This document shows positions 19,898-28,500 of a stretch of 64,000 nt of DNA, piece after piece. The translations under genes were made by a program, and so were the position numbers. The stretch is from Spirochaetaceae bacterium. Lineage in GTDB: Bacteria; Spirochaetota; Spirochaetia; DSM-27196; SKKC01. Below the pieces are notes generated by a model, which worked only from the letters and a program-made list of their open reading frames with translations, did not search any database and had not been told where the DNA came from. Location: NCBI GenBank assembly GCA_007128315.1, contig SKXQ01000017.1:1-64000 (forward strand), given 5' to 3'. The stretch's first letter is position 1, and each line of letters opens with the position of its first letter.

Positions 19898-21766
19898 GTG
19901 TCTGGTTACCTGGGTAAAGCTGGAAACAATGTCTCGAAGCTCGGATTGCTTCTCATAGGATCATCGATAGGGGCCCTGGTGGTTCTGTATCTGGTGCAGA
20001 TCTTCACGATGCAGATTGTGGACGGCTCTGATTACGCTTTGCGGGCTCAGGAAGTCACTCGACGAAGTTCGGTCCTTCCCGCCCGGCGCGGCGACATCCT
20101 TGACCGTCACGGACGTCCGCTTGCGACAAACATGGATTCCTACGTCGTTTCGATCAATCCGTCGGAAGTACCGTCCGACCGATTTGGAGCGATGTTCGAA
20201 CGACTCTCGTGGCTCCTTGACGTGTCGACCGAGCAACTGCACCAGCGCGTGCCAATGAATATTCGTGGACAGTTTCGCGAGATTCCCCTGCGATCCGGGG
20301 TGGGCTTTGAGACGATAATTCAGATTGCCGAACGCAGCGATCAGTTTCCCGGCATTTCCTGGAGGAATGATCCCCGTCGTTACTATCCCGATGGCGAACT
20401 GTTCAGTCATATCCTTGGATACGTCGGCGAGATCACGTCTGGCGAGCTGCAGATTCTATTCAATCGAGGCTATAACCCCGGAAGCATCATCGGAAAGACC
20501 GGGCTTGAACAGCAATACGACATGGTACTCAGGGGGCGCGAAGGACGGAGAACCCGGAACGTCGATGTCCTGGGACGCGAGATCGAAGGTGTTTTTGACG
20601 TGACGCCGCCGGTACCGGGCCACGATGTGATACTCACTGTTGATCGGGACATTCAGAGGCTTGCTGCCAACGCGCTTGGTCAGCGCAGCGGCGCGGTCGT
20701 GGTCCTGCAGGTCGCGACCGGAGAGGTCCTCGCGATGTACAGTTATCCCGGATACGATGCGAATCGATTCATGTACGGAGCCGGAACCGCGATCTTTAAC
20801 AGTCTGTCCCGCGATACCCGATCACCCTTTCTCAACCGGGCGACACAGCTTGAGGCACCTGCAGCATCGACATTCAAGATCATCATGGCGACTGCAGCTC
20901 TCGAAGAAGAGCTTATTACACCGGATACCATAATCAACACCCGAGGCGCGTATCGCGCTGGTAACCAGTTGTTCAGGGAATGGGGCATAGCCATGCGGCC
21001 TCAGGGCTTTGGTCCTCTTGATGTCTACGGTGCCCTCGCAAACTCATCGAACTACTTTTTTTATACGCTCGGGAACGAGTATCTCGGGGCGGATCGCATC
21101 GGCAACTACGCGAGAATGTTTGGCCTTGGAGAGCGGTCGGGCATCGATATCCCGGGAGAGCGACCGGGTTTGATTCCTTCACCGACCTGGAAGGAACGCA
21201 CCTTCGGTGAGCCCTGGGTCGGTGGTGATACGGTCAACATGAGTATAGGGCAGGGGTTCACGGCTGTGACTCCTGTACAAATGACGAATGTCATGGCAAT
21301 GGTCGCGAACCGTGGGACCGTATATCGGCCGCACCTCGTGCAGCAGGTGAGAAATCCTGTGACAGGTCAGATCGTTGAGCAGGTACAGCCGGAGATTCTT
21401 CGCAGTGCTCCGATTCGTGAGTCAACATTTCTGCATGTCGAGGAAGGACTTCGGCGAGCCGTTACGATAGGGACCGCGCGTGGAACCGTCATAACACGTG
21501 CGGTCGACAGTGTCGGAAAAACCGGAACCGGGGAGGTCGGACGGGACGACCAGTGGCACAGCTGGTATGTCGCGTACGGTCCGCACGAACCGGAGGACCG
21601 GATGGATCAGGTCGCGGTTGTGGTTCTCGTCGATGCCGATAACGAGTACGATTTCTGGTCGCCGAAAGCGGCGAACATAATTCTCCAGGGAATCTTTGCC
21701 GGGCAGACGTACGAAGAGGCGGTAAGAACAATGCGACCGTGGTATCTGCCGTGGTGGGAGTTCTAG
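19898..21766 (+). CDS. mrdA: Penicillin-binding protein 2
   Basis: ARRGDILDRHGRPLATN, APASTFKIIMATAALE (SxxK), ANSSNYFFY (SxN), SVGKTGTGE (KTG). Confidence 0.95.
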   Translation: MSGYLGKAGNNVSKLGLLLIGSSIGALVVLYLVQIFTMQIVDGSDYALRAQEVTRRSSVLPARRGDILDRHGRPLATNMDSYVVSINPSEVPSDRFGAMFERLSWLLDVSTEQLHQRVPMNIRGQFREIPLRSGVGFETIIQIAERSDQFPGISWRNDPRRYYPDGELFSHILGYVGEITSGELQILFNRGYNPGSIIGKTGLEQQYDMVLRGREGRRTRNVDVLGREIEGVFDVTPPVPGHDVILTVDRDIQRLAANALGQRSGAVVVLQVATGEVLAMYSYPGYDANRFMYGAGTAIFNSLSRDTRSPFLNRATQLEAPAASTFKIIMATAALEEELITPDTIINTRGAYRAGNQLFREWGIAMRPQGFGPLDVYGALANSSNYFFYTLGNEYLGADRIGNYARMFGLGERSGIDIPGERPGLIPSPTWKERTFGEPWVGGDTVNMSIGQGFTAVTPVQMTNVMAMVANRGTVYRPHLVQQVRNPVTGQIVEQVQPEILRSAPIRESTFLHVEEGLRRAVTIGTARGTVITRAVDSVGKTGTGEVGRDDQWHSWYVAYGPHEPEDRMDQVAVVVLVDADNEYDFWSPKAANIILQGIFAGQTYEEAVRTMRPWYLPWWEF

Positions 21767-22626
21767 TCGCGTATCTTTTTCGCGTTCTGCCAGTGTTCCT
21801 CCATCGCGTGCAGATTTTCTGGTGACATCTCCTGACCGCCACGAATCATCTCGCGTTCAACGTGTCGGAACCGAGTGGAGAAACGACGGTTGGTTGCGCG
21901 AAGGGCGTCATCGGCGCTTATTCCCAGGTGTCGCGAGAGATTGACTACAGAGAACAGCAGATCGCCAATTTCGTCCGTTGCACCCTGTCTGTTGACCCTG
22001 TCTGCTGACACTTCGGCTTCAAGTTCTGCAATTTCTTCACGAATCTTATCGAGTGGTCCATCGATCCCCGGCCAGTCGAAACCGGCTTTTGCTGCCTTTT
22101 TCTGCAGTTTCTGCGAGCGCAGGAGCGGCGACATGTTCACGGGAACGCTGTCGAGAGCTGAATCGCCTGATTCCCGGCCTTCGACGTGTTTCTTGATTTC
22201 GGCCCATCGTGTTTTAACGTCACCGGAGTTGCCTGCCGCCTCGTCGCCGAACACGTGAGGATGCCTTCTTATTAGCTTCGCGTACAGTTCAGTCATGACG
22301 TCCTCAAACCGGAAGCTTCCAGCGTCTTCAGCGATCTGTGACATAAGCAGAACAATGAGGAGAACGTCACCGAGCTCTTCCTTTGTATGATCACTGTCGC
22401 CATGATCGATCGCATCGGCTGCTTCGAAGGACTCTTCGAGCAGGGATGCCTTGAGACTCTCGAGCGTCTGTTCGCGATCCCAGGGGCAGCCTGTCGGGCT
22501 GCGGAGTACGCGAATGACGTTTCTCAGCGCCTCCATGCGCGATGCAGTCGTAGAGGGACCTGAAACTAAAGAGTAGACAGAATGTTTATTATCAGAAGTC
22601 CGAGGTGTATTGTTATTCGTGTTCAT
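21763..22626 (-). CDS. mazG: Nucleoside triphosphate pyrophosphohydrolase MazG
   Basis: LRSPTGCPWDREQTLESLKASLLEESFEAADAID, EELGDVLLIVLLMSQIAED, RHPHVFGDE. Confidence 0.95.
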   Translation of the reverse strand: MNTNNNTPRTSDNKHSVYSLVSGPSTTASRMEALRNVIRVLRSPTGCPWDREQTLESLKASLLEESFEAADAIDHGDSDHTKEELGDVLLIVLLMSQIAEDAGSFRFEDVMTELYAKLIRRHPHVFGDEAAGNSGDVKTRWAEIKKHVEGRESGDSALDSVPVNMSPLLRSQKLQKKAAKAGFDWPGIDGPLDKIREEIAELEAEVSADRVNRQGATDEIGDLLFSVVNLSRHLGISADDALRATNRRFSTRFRHVEREMIRGGQEMSPENLHAMEEHWQNAKKIRD

Positions 22627-22912
22627 GGGTATCGCTTTTTAGTTTCGTCGTCGCGCCGAGTGCCATGAGCAGCACCGTGCCGGTAATGACTGCCGGAAAC
22701 AGATTTACCCCGGCGACATTCTGCAGGGTCTGTATTATGTGGCTGAACGCTGTTTCGATGACTCCGCCAAGAAATGAACCGACGACGGCGATAAACAGCG
22801 CTACGGGTGCGCCTCCGGGTACAGAACCGCGAAATACGTAGAGATATACGATTGCGACAAACAGTCCTGTCGCGAGATAGATAAGTGCTGTTGTTAAAAC
22901 CTGCGTGTGCAT
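22613..22912 (-). CDS. Small integral membrane protein
   Basis: 99 aa, three hydrophobic segments (LIYLATGLFVAIVYLYVF, VALFIAVVGSFLGGVIE, FPAVITGTVLLMALGA); 14-nt overlap with mazG. Confidence 0.65.
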   Translation of the reverse strand: MHTQVLTTALIYLATGLFVAIVYLYVFRGSVPGGAPVALFIAVVGSFLGGVIETAFSHIIQTLQNVAGVNLFPAVITGTVLLMALGATTKLKSDTHEHE

Positions 22913-22939
22913 ATGCGGTGACTTCCTTTTCTCCGTTGA

Positions 22940-23755
22940 TTATAGTCTGAATTCTACGAGTCGTACGGCCTCGATGCTTCGAACCGGTGATAAGGTGTTG
23001 ACGTCAAATGCCTGGCCTATGGCAAAAATGACTATGGAAACAGCCGTTTCCCCATCGTATTCGCTGTCAACATCTGCGTGTGGTGTGACACCGTCATCCT
23101 CGAAATAGCGTGGCTCGGTGGTACTGTCAAAGCGTCGTCGGGATAACGATCGACCGAAATCGTCAGGATCGGCTGATATCGTTCGAATCAGGCGATATTC
23201 TTCCGGTGAGGTATCCCGTTGAATCTGCAGGTTGGGATTTCCTGTGCGATTAATCGCGGGAAGAAAGTCGAGCAGAAAAACGACGTCTTCGTCAGTTGGA
23301 TTTCTGACCCGTGCGATTACACCCGGTCTTGTTACATCCGGGTCTTCGAGTTGAAATCTCCTGAATCCACGATTGTTGAGCGTGGAAAACGGATCGCTGC
23401 TTCCCGAAACCGCGTTTTCATCGGCCTGCTTTCTGGATTGCTGATCAGAGCTTTCTCCGTATATCTTGTAATACAGCTCGTATCCCTGAAACCCGTTAAA
23501 ACCATTCGGATCTAAACGATGCTCGAATCGCACAGAGCTGAGAGTCGTTTCCAGAACACGCGGAGGAGCGACAATGCGAACGCCGGTCAACAGACCGCAT
23601 GCGGTCAAGTTCAGAAGCAGCAGCGCCGGTAACACCGCTGTGCGCACCGGTCTCACGTAAATGGAGAAGAATCGGTGGGCTGCGAAACTCCGCACGTACT
23701 CTGAGCTCCTCCCCTGCACCACTCTATTGTGACTCAACCATGTCCAGAAGCTCAT
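22940..23755 (-). CDS. Predicted lipoprotein, unknown function (start uncertain)
   Basis: TAVLPALLLLNLTACGLLTG resembles a signal peptide with lipobox LTAC; overlaps upstream cyclase by 32 nt. Confidence 0.7.
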   Translation of the reverse strand: MSFWTWLSHNRVVQGRSSEYVRSFAAHRFFSIYVRPVRTAVLPALLLLNLTACGLLTGVRIVAPPRVLETTLSSVRFEHRLDPNGFNGFQGYELYYKIYGESSDQQSRKQADENAVSGSSDPFSTLNNRGFRRFQLEDPDVTRPGVIARVRNPTDEDVVFLLDFLPAINRTGNPNLQIQRDTSPEEYRLIRTISADPDDFGRSLSRRRFDSTTEPRYFEDDGVTPHADVDSEYDGETAVSIVIFAIGQAFDVNTLSPVRSIEAVRLVEFRL

Positions 23756-26141
23756 AAATCAATACGGGACGGTTCTTGCCTTTCACCCGAATATTGTCGA
23801 GCTCTCGAGCAATGACACTGTCCTTGACGAGACCGTAGGTGTACTCGCTCATAATGCAGGTCGTGCGATACTGTTTGTTTGTCCCTTCAAGACGTGCGCC
23901 AAGATTTACGTTGTCGCCCATGAGCGTGTAATTCAGACGTCCGGGAGAACCCATGTTCCCAACGGTCATTATACCGGAGTTTATGCCGATCCCGATGTGT
24001 ATACGACGGTCGGGCTCCCAGTTTTCGTTCAGCTCATTTAATTTCTCGATCTGCTTAAGCGCACACCGACACGCGAACAGGGCGTGCTGTTCCTGTGGTA
24101 GAGGTGCTCCCCAGAAGCACATTATTTCGTCTCCAACGTACTTATCGAGAGTGCCCTCAAATTCAAGGATGGTATCAGTCATTGCAGTGAGGTAAACGTT
24201 CAGGTGATTGACGAGCTCCTGAGGCGTCATGCTTTCGGAAAGCGTCGTAAACCCCCGAATATCGCTGAACATGACCGTGAGTTCCTTGTCGACACCGCCA
24301 AGTTCGGGCGGATTGTTGAGAATTTCGCTGACAACGTGGGGGCTCACGTACTTACCGAACATCTCGCGGAGCCTCCGTTTATCGCGTTCCTCCGTCGCTA
24401 CGCGGTAGACGACAACTGACAGAAAACTCAGGGAGGCTGAGCTGACCGGCATAACATAGTCGACAACGAGGCCCCGGGAATCGAACAGGTACAGATTATT
24501 CAGAATAAAATATCCGGCGATTCCAACGATCAGCATTGCGAGTGCCCAGCCGGTCGGAAGCCGTGACGTCGCAAGGGCTATGATCAGCGCAGCGAGCAGA
24601 AGAAACAGGTTGTTCATCCAGGCGGGGGCATACCGCAGAAAATTGCCCATGAGAATGGTGTTCAGGGCGTTGGCGTGGACTTCAATTCCGTACATGAGTC
24701 CGAATGGTGTTGTCAGTTCGTCTGCAGCCATTCCGGGGGCAAAAGCACCAACCATGACAATAGAGTTGGGAACGGCTCGTGTTCGTGGCCAGGTATCCGG
24801 ATTCGGACCCGGAGGGTTTGCAGCGTAGCCGGCATAACTCCGTACGGGAAAGGTCTGGTACTCACCGCGCGTAGCGCTCGATCGGGGTCCCATGAAGTTG
24901 ATGGTCATGTTTCCGTTTTTGTCGATCGGAATTCGCACGTCGGTGACTTCGCGGTACCGTGCTTCCTGTACGATTTCACCGTCATTGTTTCGTCGCTCGG
25001 GTCGTTCGACGACGCGGTACGGTTCCAGGGTGTCTGTTTCGGTATTGTAGACTCGAGGCTCCGGTATACGGATGTACTCTCCAAAGTGTACTTCCACTTC
25101 TTCGGGTGTTCTGTGCCAGTATTGCAGCGCGAGTGCGAGGGTAATAGCCGGTACGAACTCATCCTGATACACGCGAACCAGGAACACCTCATCTTCGCTT
25201 CCGTCATCGAGCTCGATGCGCCTCGGTGGAGCGTTCGCCTGCATCTCGGTTGTCAGTGCGGCGAGAGATTCTTCGGTAACCGGAAGGCGTATCTGATGCT
25301 CGCGTCCCGAGCGGTCAATCCACGCGAGGCGCTGAAACAGCGATTCGTCGATAATGTCTATCCCGGGTTCCAGGTCTTCAAGAAAAAGAAACCCCAGCAG
25401 CTCCGACGATTTTGCAACGAGAGCCTGACGTCTGAAAACCTCGTCAACATCCGGTGAGAAGTTCGCGTGACCGAAACCGCCAGATGCTGCGCCGAATGGC
25501 TGCAGTGGCGGTTGCAGGCCCTCATTTCCCGGCACGTCCTGCCAGTTTCCGCGTATATTCCCGAAACGGCCCTGCCGCTCGAACAATACGTCGTGTCTGG
25601 TAAAAAGCTCATCTTCCAGGCCAGACGGTGGTGGCGTCGCCTCAAGCACTGTCTCGAGAAACACCCGCCCGTTTTCCTGCATTGCATTCACGAGAAGCGC
25701 GTCGTTAAAGGCATCCGAAACCGGTTCGATAAAGAAGAAGTCAAGAAAGACAGAGCTCTCCCGCTGAGTCTGGTCGGCAATCCTTCCGAAAGAGTTTACA
25801 AGATCCGCATGTCTGGCTCTGGGAAACGGCCAGTTGCCGAAACGCTGAAGAGCATTGAAGTCGACACCGACAATCAGAATATCGGAGGAAATATTCGGGT
25901 TCTGTTCTGCAAGGATGACACCTTCCTCGAGACGCGTCGTGCCGGTAAGTTGTCGCAGGTTGAAGTGAAAATCAAGCACTGCGAGTTCAAGACGTTCGGG
26001 GATAACGGGGAATAACGTTGAAAGTGACAACAGAAAAACAAAGACAAGAATCCCGAGGACAGGTCCAAAGTTTTTTGTCTCAAGAGCACGGTTGAATCTT
26101 CTACTCTTTCGTTTGACACCCTGAACCTGCTGATCACTCAT
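23724..26141 (-). CDS. CHASE2-domain class III adenylate/guanylate cyclase
   Basis: LTVMFSDIRGFTTLSESM, GTLDKYVGDEIMCFWGAP, NYTLMGDNVNLGARLEG; extracytoplasmic N-terminal region then TM helices; GGGGGG-rich SD before ATG 26141. Confidence 0.92.
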   Translation of the reverse strand: MSDQQVQGVKRKSRRFNRALETKNFGPVLGILVFVFLLSLSTLFPVIPERLELAVLDFHFNLRQLTGTTRLEEGVILAEQNPNISSDILIVGVDFNALQRFGNWPFPRARHADLVNSFGRIADQTQRESSVFLDFFFIEPVSDAFNDALLVNAMQENGRVFLETVLEATPPPSGLEDELFTRHDVLFERQGRFGNIRGNWQDVPGNEGLQPPLQPFGAASGGFGHANFSPDVDEVFRRQALVAKSSELLGFLFLEDLEPGIDIIDESLFQRLAWIDRSGREHQIRLPVTEESLAALTTEMQANAPPRRIELDDGSEDEVFLVRVYQDEFVPAITLALALQYWHRTPEEVEVHFGEYIRIPEPRVYNTETDTLEPYRVVERPERRNNDGEIVQEARYREVTDVRIPIDKNGNMTINFMGPRSSATRGEYQTFPVRSYAGYAANPPGPNPDTWPRTRAVPNSIVMVGAFAPGMAADELTTPFGLMYGIEVHANALNTILMGNFLRYAPAWMNNLFLLLAALIIALATSRLPTGWALAMLIVGIAGYFILNNLYLFDSRGLVVDYVMPVSSASLSFLSVVVYRVATEERDKRRLREMFGKYVSPHVVSEILNNPPELGGVDKELTVMFSDIRGFTTLSESMTPQELVNHLNVYLTAMTDTILEFEGTLDKYVGDEIMCFWGAPLPQEQHALFACRCALKQIEKLNELNENWEPDRRIHIGIGINSGIMTVGNMGSPGRLNYTLMGDNVNLGARLEGTNKQYRTTCIMSEYTYGLVKDSVIARELDNIRVKGKNRPVLIYELLDMVESQ

Positions 26142-26228
26142 GATCCCCCCTTTCTGTGCTCTGAACGGCACTGTCGCAGCTACATATATACCCTATATCG
26201 GCACGTTCATCCTACCGCCTGTAACTGA

Positions 26229-26924
26229 TCAGGGAGCGACAGTCGTCAATGCAAGGAGACGGTTCCTTGCAAGACTCGTCCAGTCACTTTGTGGAAACTC
26301 GTTGACCACGCGTTCGTAGTATTCGCGTGCGCCGTCGGGGTCCTGTTCTGCGGTCTCGGTCAGACGACCTATTGAGAACAGAGCACGCGCTTCCAGAGGA
26401 TTTGCCGAGGGTCGAAGTTCGAGCAGCCGCCGATAGGCCGTGAGCGCCGAATCCGCGTTTCCCTGTTCTTCGTATGCGGTGGCCTGATTTGCACGTGCAA
26501 TGATTGCAAGGTGGCTATCCGTAAAACGATCTGCCAGGCGGCCGAACGCTTCGGCTGCTTCGCCGTAGTCCTCCCGATCCATACTGATAATTCCCATCAG
26601 GAACAGCGAGCGCTGCGCTGCATAGGTGCGCGGATGGCTGTCGGCGATGTCTGCCAGCTCGATCAGAAGCTCAGTGTCGACCGCGTCCTGCTCTTCACCC
26701 GAAAGCTCCTGACGTTCGTCGACGCGGGTCTGTGCCGCCTCCAGACGCACCAGAGCCTCTTCGGCACGACGACCGCTGACCTCCGCGTAGATTGCGAAGC
26801 CTGCAATGCCGAGCAGAGCTATAATCGCGACACACAGTATTGCGACGCGGTTTCTCTGTAGAAAGCCGCTTAAGCTGTCTACAAACCGTTCGCGGGTACT
26901 TCGTTCATCATTCTTTTTTTCCAT
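26229..26924 (-). CDS. TPR protein with N-terminal TM helix (YfgM/YbgF-like)
   Basis: NRVAILCVAIIALLGIAGFAIYAEV anchor and TPRs (QDPDGAREYYERVVNEFPQSDWTSLARNRL). Confidence 0.72.
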   Translation of the reverse strand: MEKKNDERSTRERFVDSLSGFLQRNRVAILCVAIIALLGIAGFAIYAEVSGRRAEEALVRLEAAQTRVDERQELSGEEQDAVDTELLIELADIADSHPRTYAAQRSLFLMGIISMDREDYGEAAEAFGRLADRFTDSHLAIIARANQATAYEEQGNADSALTAYRRLLELRPSANPLEARALFSIGRLTETAEQDPDGAREYYERVVNEFPQSDWTSLARNRLLALTTVAP

Positions 26925-26947
26925 CGTAATGGTTTACTCCTTCGATC

Positions 26948-28459
26948 TCACTCTGAACGCGAAATGTCCAGCTCTTTAACGAGCCGTGACAGATACGTCC
27001 GCTGTATTCCCAGTTGTCGTGCTGCAACGGTCTGATTCCACTCGCAGCGTCCCAGAGTAGCACGCAGATACTGCTTTTTGAACATATTCACCGCATCTTT
27101 AAGGCTGTTTCCCTCGTACCGTGCTCCATCGCTCTGTCCTCGTTGCAGGACAAGATCATCTGGCGATATCTCGTCGCCACGAGAGATAACGACTGCACGC
27201 TCCACGGCATTCTCCAGCTCACGAACGTTCCCCGGCCAGGAATACGACAGAAGCTGCTCCATCGCCTCGTCAGAGAATCCACGAATCTGCTTTTTCGTTT
27301 CGTGGTTCAGTCTTTTGAGAAAGAAATGTGCAAGCTCCGGTATGTCTTCGGGTCGGGATCGCAGCGGAGGAATATAGAGGGGCAGAACATTCAGTCTGTA
27401 ATACAGGTCCCGGCGGAATCTACCCTCTGATACCTCTTCCTCGATATCACGATTCGTCGCGGCGACAATGCGTACATCGACACTGATCGGCTCACTCGCT
27501 CCGACTTTTTCGAAGGTGCGTTCCTGCAGTACCCGCAGGAGCTTTGCCTGCAGCGCAAGTGGAAGCTCACCGATCTCATCGAGAAAGATCGTGCCGCCAT
27601 CGGCAAGCTCGAAACGTCCTATCCGATCCCTGTTCGCGTCAGTAAAAGCCCCCTTGACGTGTCCGAAGAGTTCGCTTTCAAGAAGCGACTCAGGCAGGGC
27701 GGCACAGTTAACGCGGACGAAAGCCCTGTCCGCCCTGCGGGAGTTGAGGTGCAACTGCTCGGCAAAAAGTTCTTTCCCGACCCCGCTTTCACCGAGAATG
27801 AGTACCGAAGAATCTGTCGGAGCTACCCGTTTGACGAGGTCAATCTTTTCGAGCATTGCAGGACTCATCGCGACAAGGGTGTGGTACCCCTTTGACTCGG
27901 TTACCTGCACGCTCAGTAGATCGATCTGCTCACGAGCTTTCTGGAACGATCGTGCGTTCTGTATTGCCAGTGCTGCCTGATTGGCGAAGATCTCAAGCCA
28001 CCAGAGGTCGCTTTCGGTAAAATCTTTCCCTTCTTTCTTGTTCAGTATTTCAAGAACGCCGACGCATCTGTCGCGAATACGCATCGGTGCGGCAAGAATG
28101 TTTCTCGTGGAAAAACCAACGGCCTTACTTATGTTCGAGAAGAAACGCTGATCGCTTTCAACGTCGTTGACGATGAGGCTGCGGTTTTTTTCGACCACCC
28201 AACCGGCTATACCTTCGCCCGGGTTGAGGCTGAAGCGCTGCACCTCAGGACCTTTCGATCCGAGTGCGACTTCAAAGTAAAGTTTATTATCGTCGGGGTT
28301 TATGAGAAGCAGTGAACTCGCCTCACCTTCTGTGAGACGAGTCGCCGACTCCACGATGCGTGTGAGTAAGGCATTTGCATCGCTGTAGTCGCTGTTTATG
28401 AGAGTGTTAATCTCAATTAGCGTATCCAGCCGTCGAAGATCAACGTTTTCTGCGAGCAT
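26948..28459 (-). CDS. Sigma-54-dependent transcriptional activator with GAF sensor domain
   Basis: GAF region, LGESGVGKELFAEQLH (Walker A), ESELFGHVKGAFTDA, DGGTIFLDEIGELP, C-terminal Fis-type HTH (TVAARQLGIQRTYLSRLVKEL). Confidence 0.93.
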   Translation of the reverse strand: MLAENVDLRRLDTLIEINTLINSDYSDANALLTRIVESATRLTEGEASSLLLINPDDNKLYFEVALGSKGPEVQRFSLNPGEGIAGWVVEKNRSLIVNDVESDQRFFSNISKAVGFSTRNILAAPMRIRDRCVGVLEILNKKEGKDFTESDLWWLEIFANQAALAIQNARSFQKAREQIDLLSVQVTESKGYHTLVAMSPAMLEKIDLVKRVAPTDSSVLILGESGVGKELFAEQLHLNSRRADRAFVRVNCAALPESLLESELFGHVKGAFTDANRDRIGRFELADGGTIFLDEIGELPLALQAKLLRVLQERTFEKVGASEPISVDVRIVAATNRDIEEEVSEGRFRRDLYYRLNVLPLYIPPLRSRPEDIPELAHFFLKRLNHETKKQIRGFSDEAMEQLLSYSWPGNVRELENAVERAVVISRGDEISPDDLVLQRGQSDGARYEGNSLKDAVNMFKKQYLRATLGRCEWNQTVAARQLGIQRTYLSRLVKELDISRSE

Positions 28460-28500
28460 GTGTTGTATCCACGACTCCGAACGCCCGTAAGTATTGCTAC

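Noticed and set aside
24675-26015. Plus-strand ORFs 24675-25457 and 25467-26015
   Set aside because: Antisense to the CHASE2 cyclase; no start context or recognisable domain.
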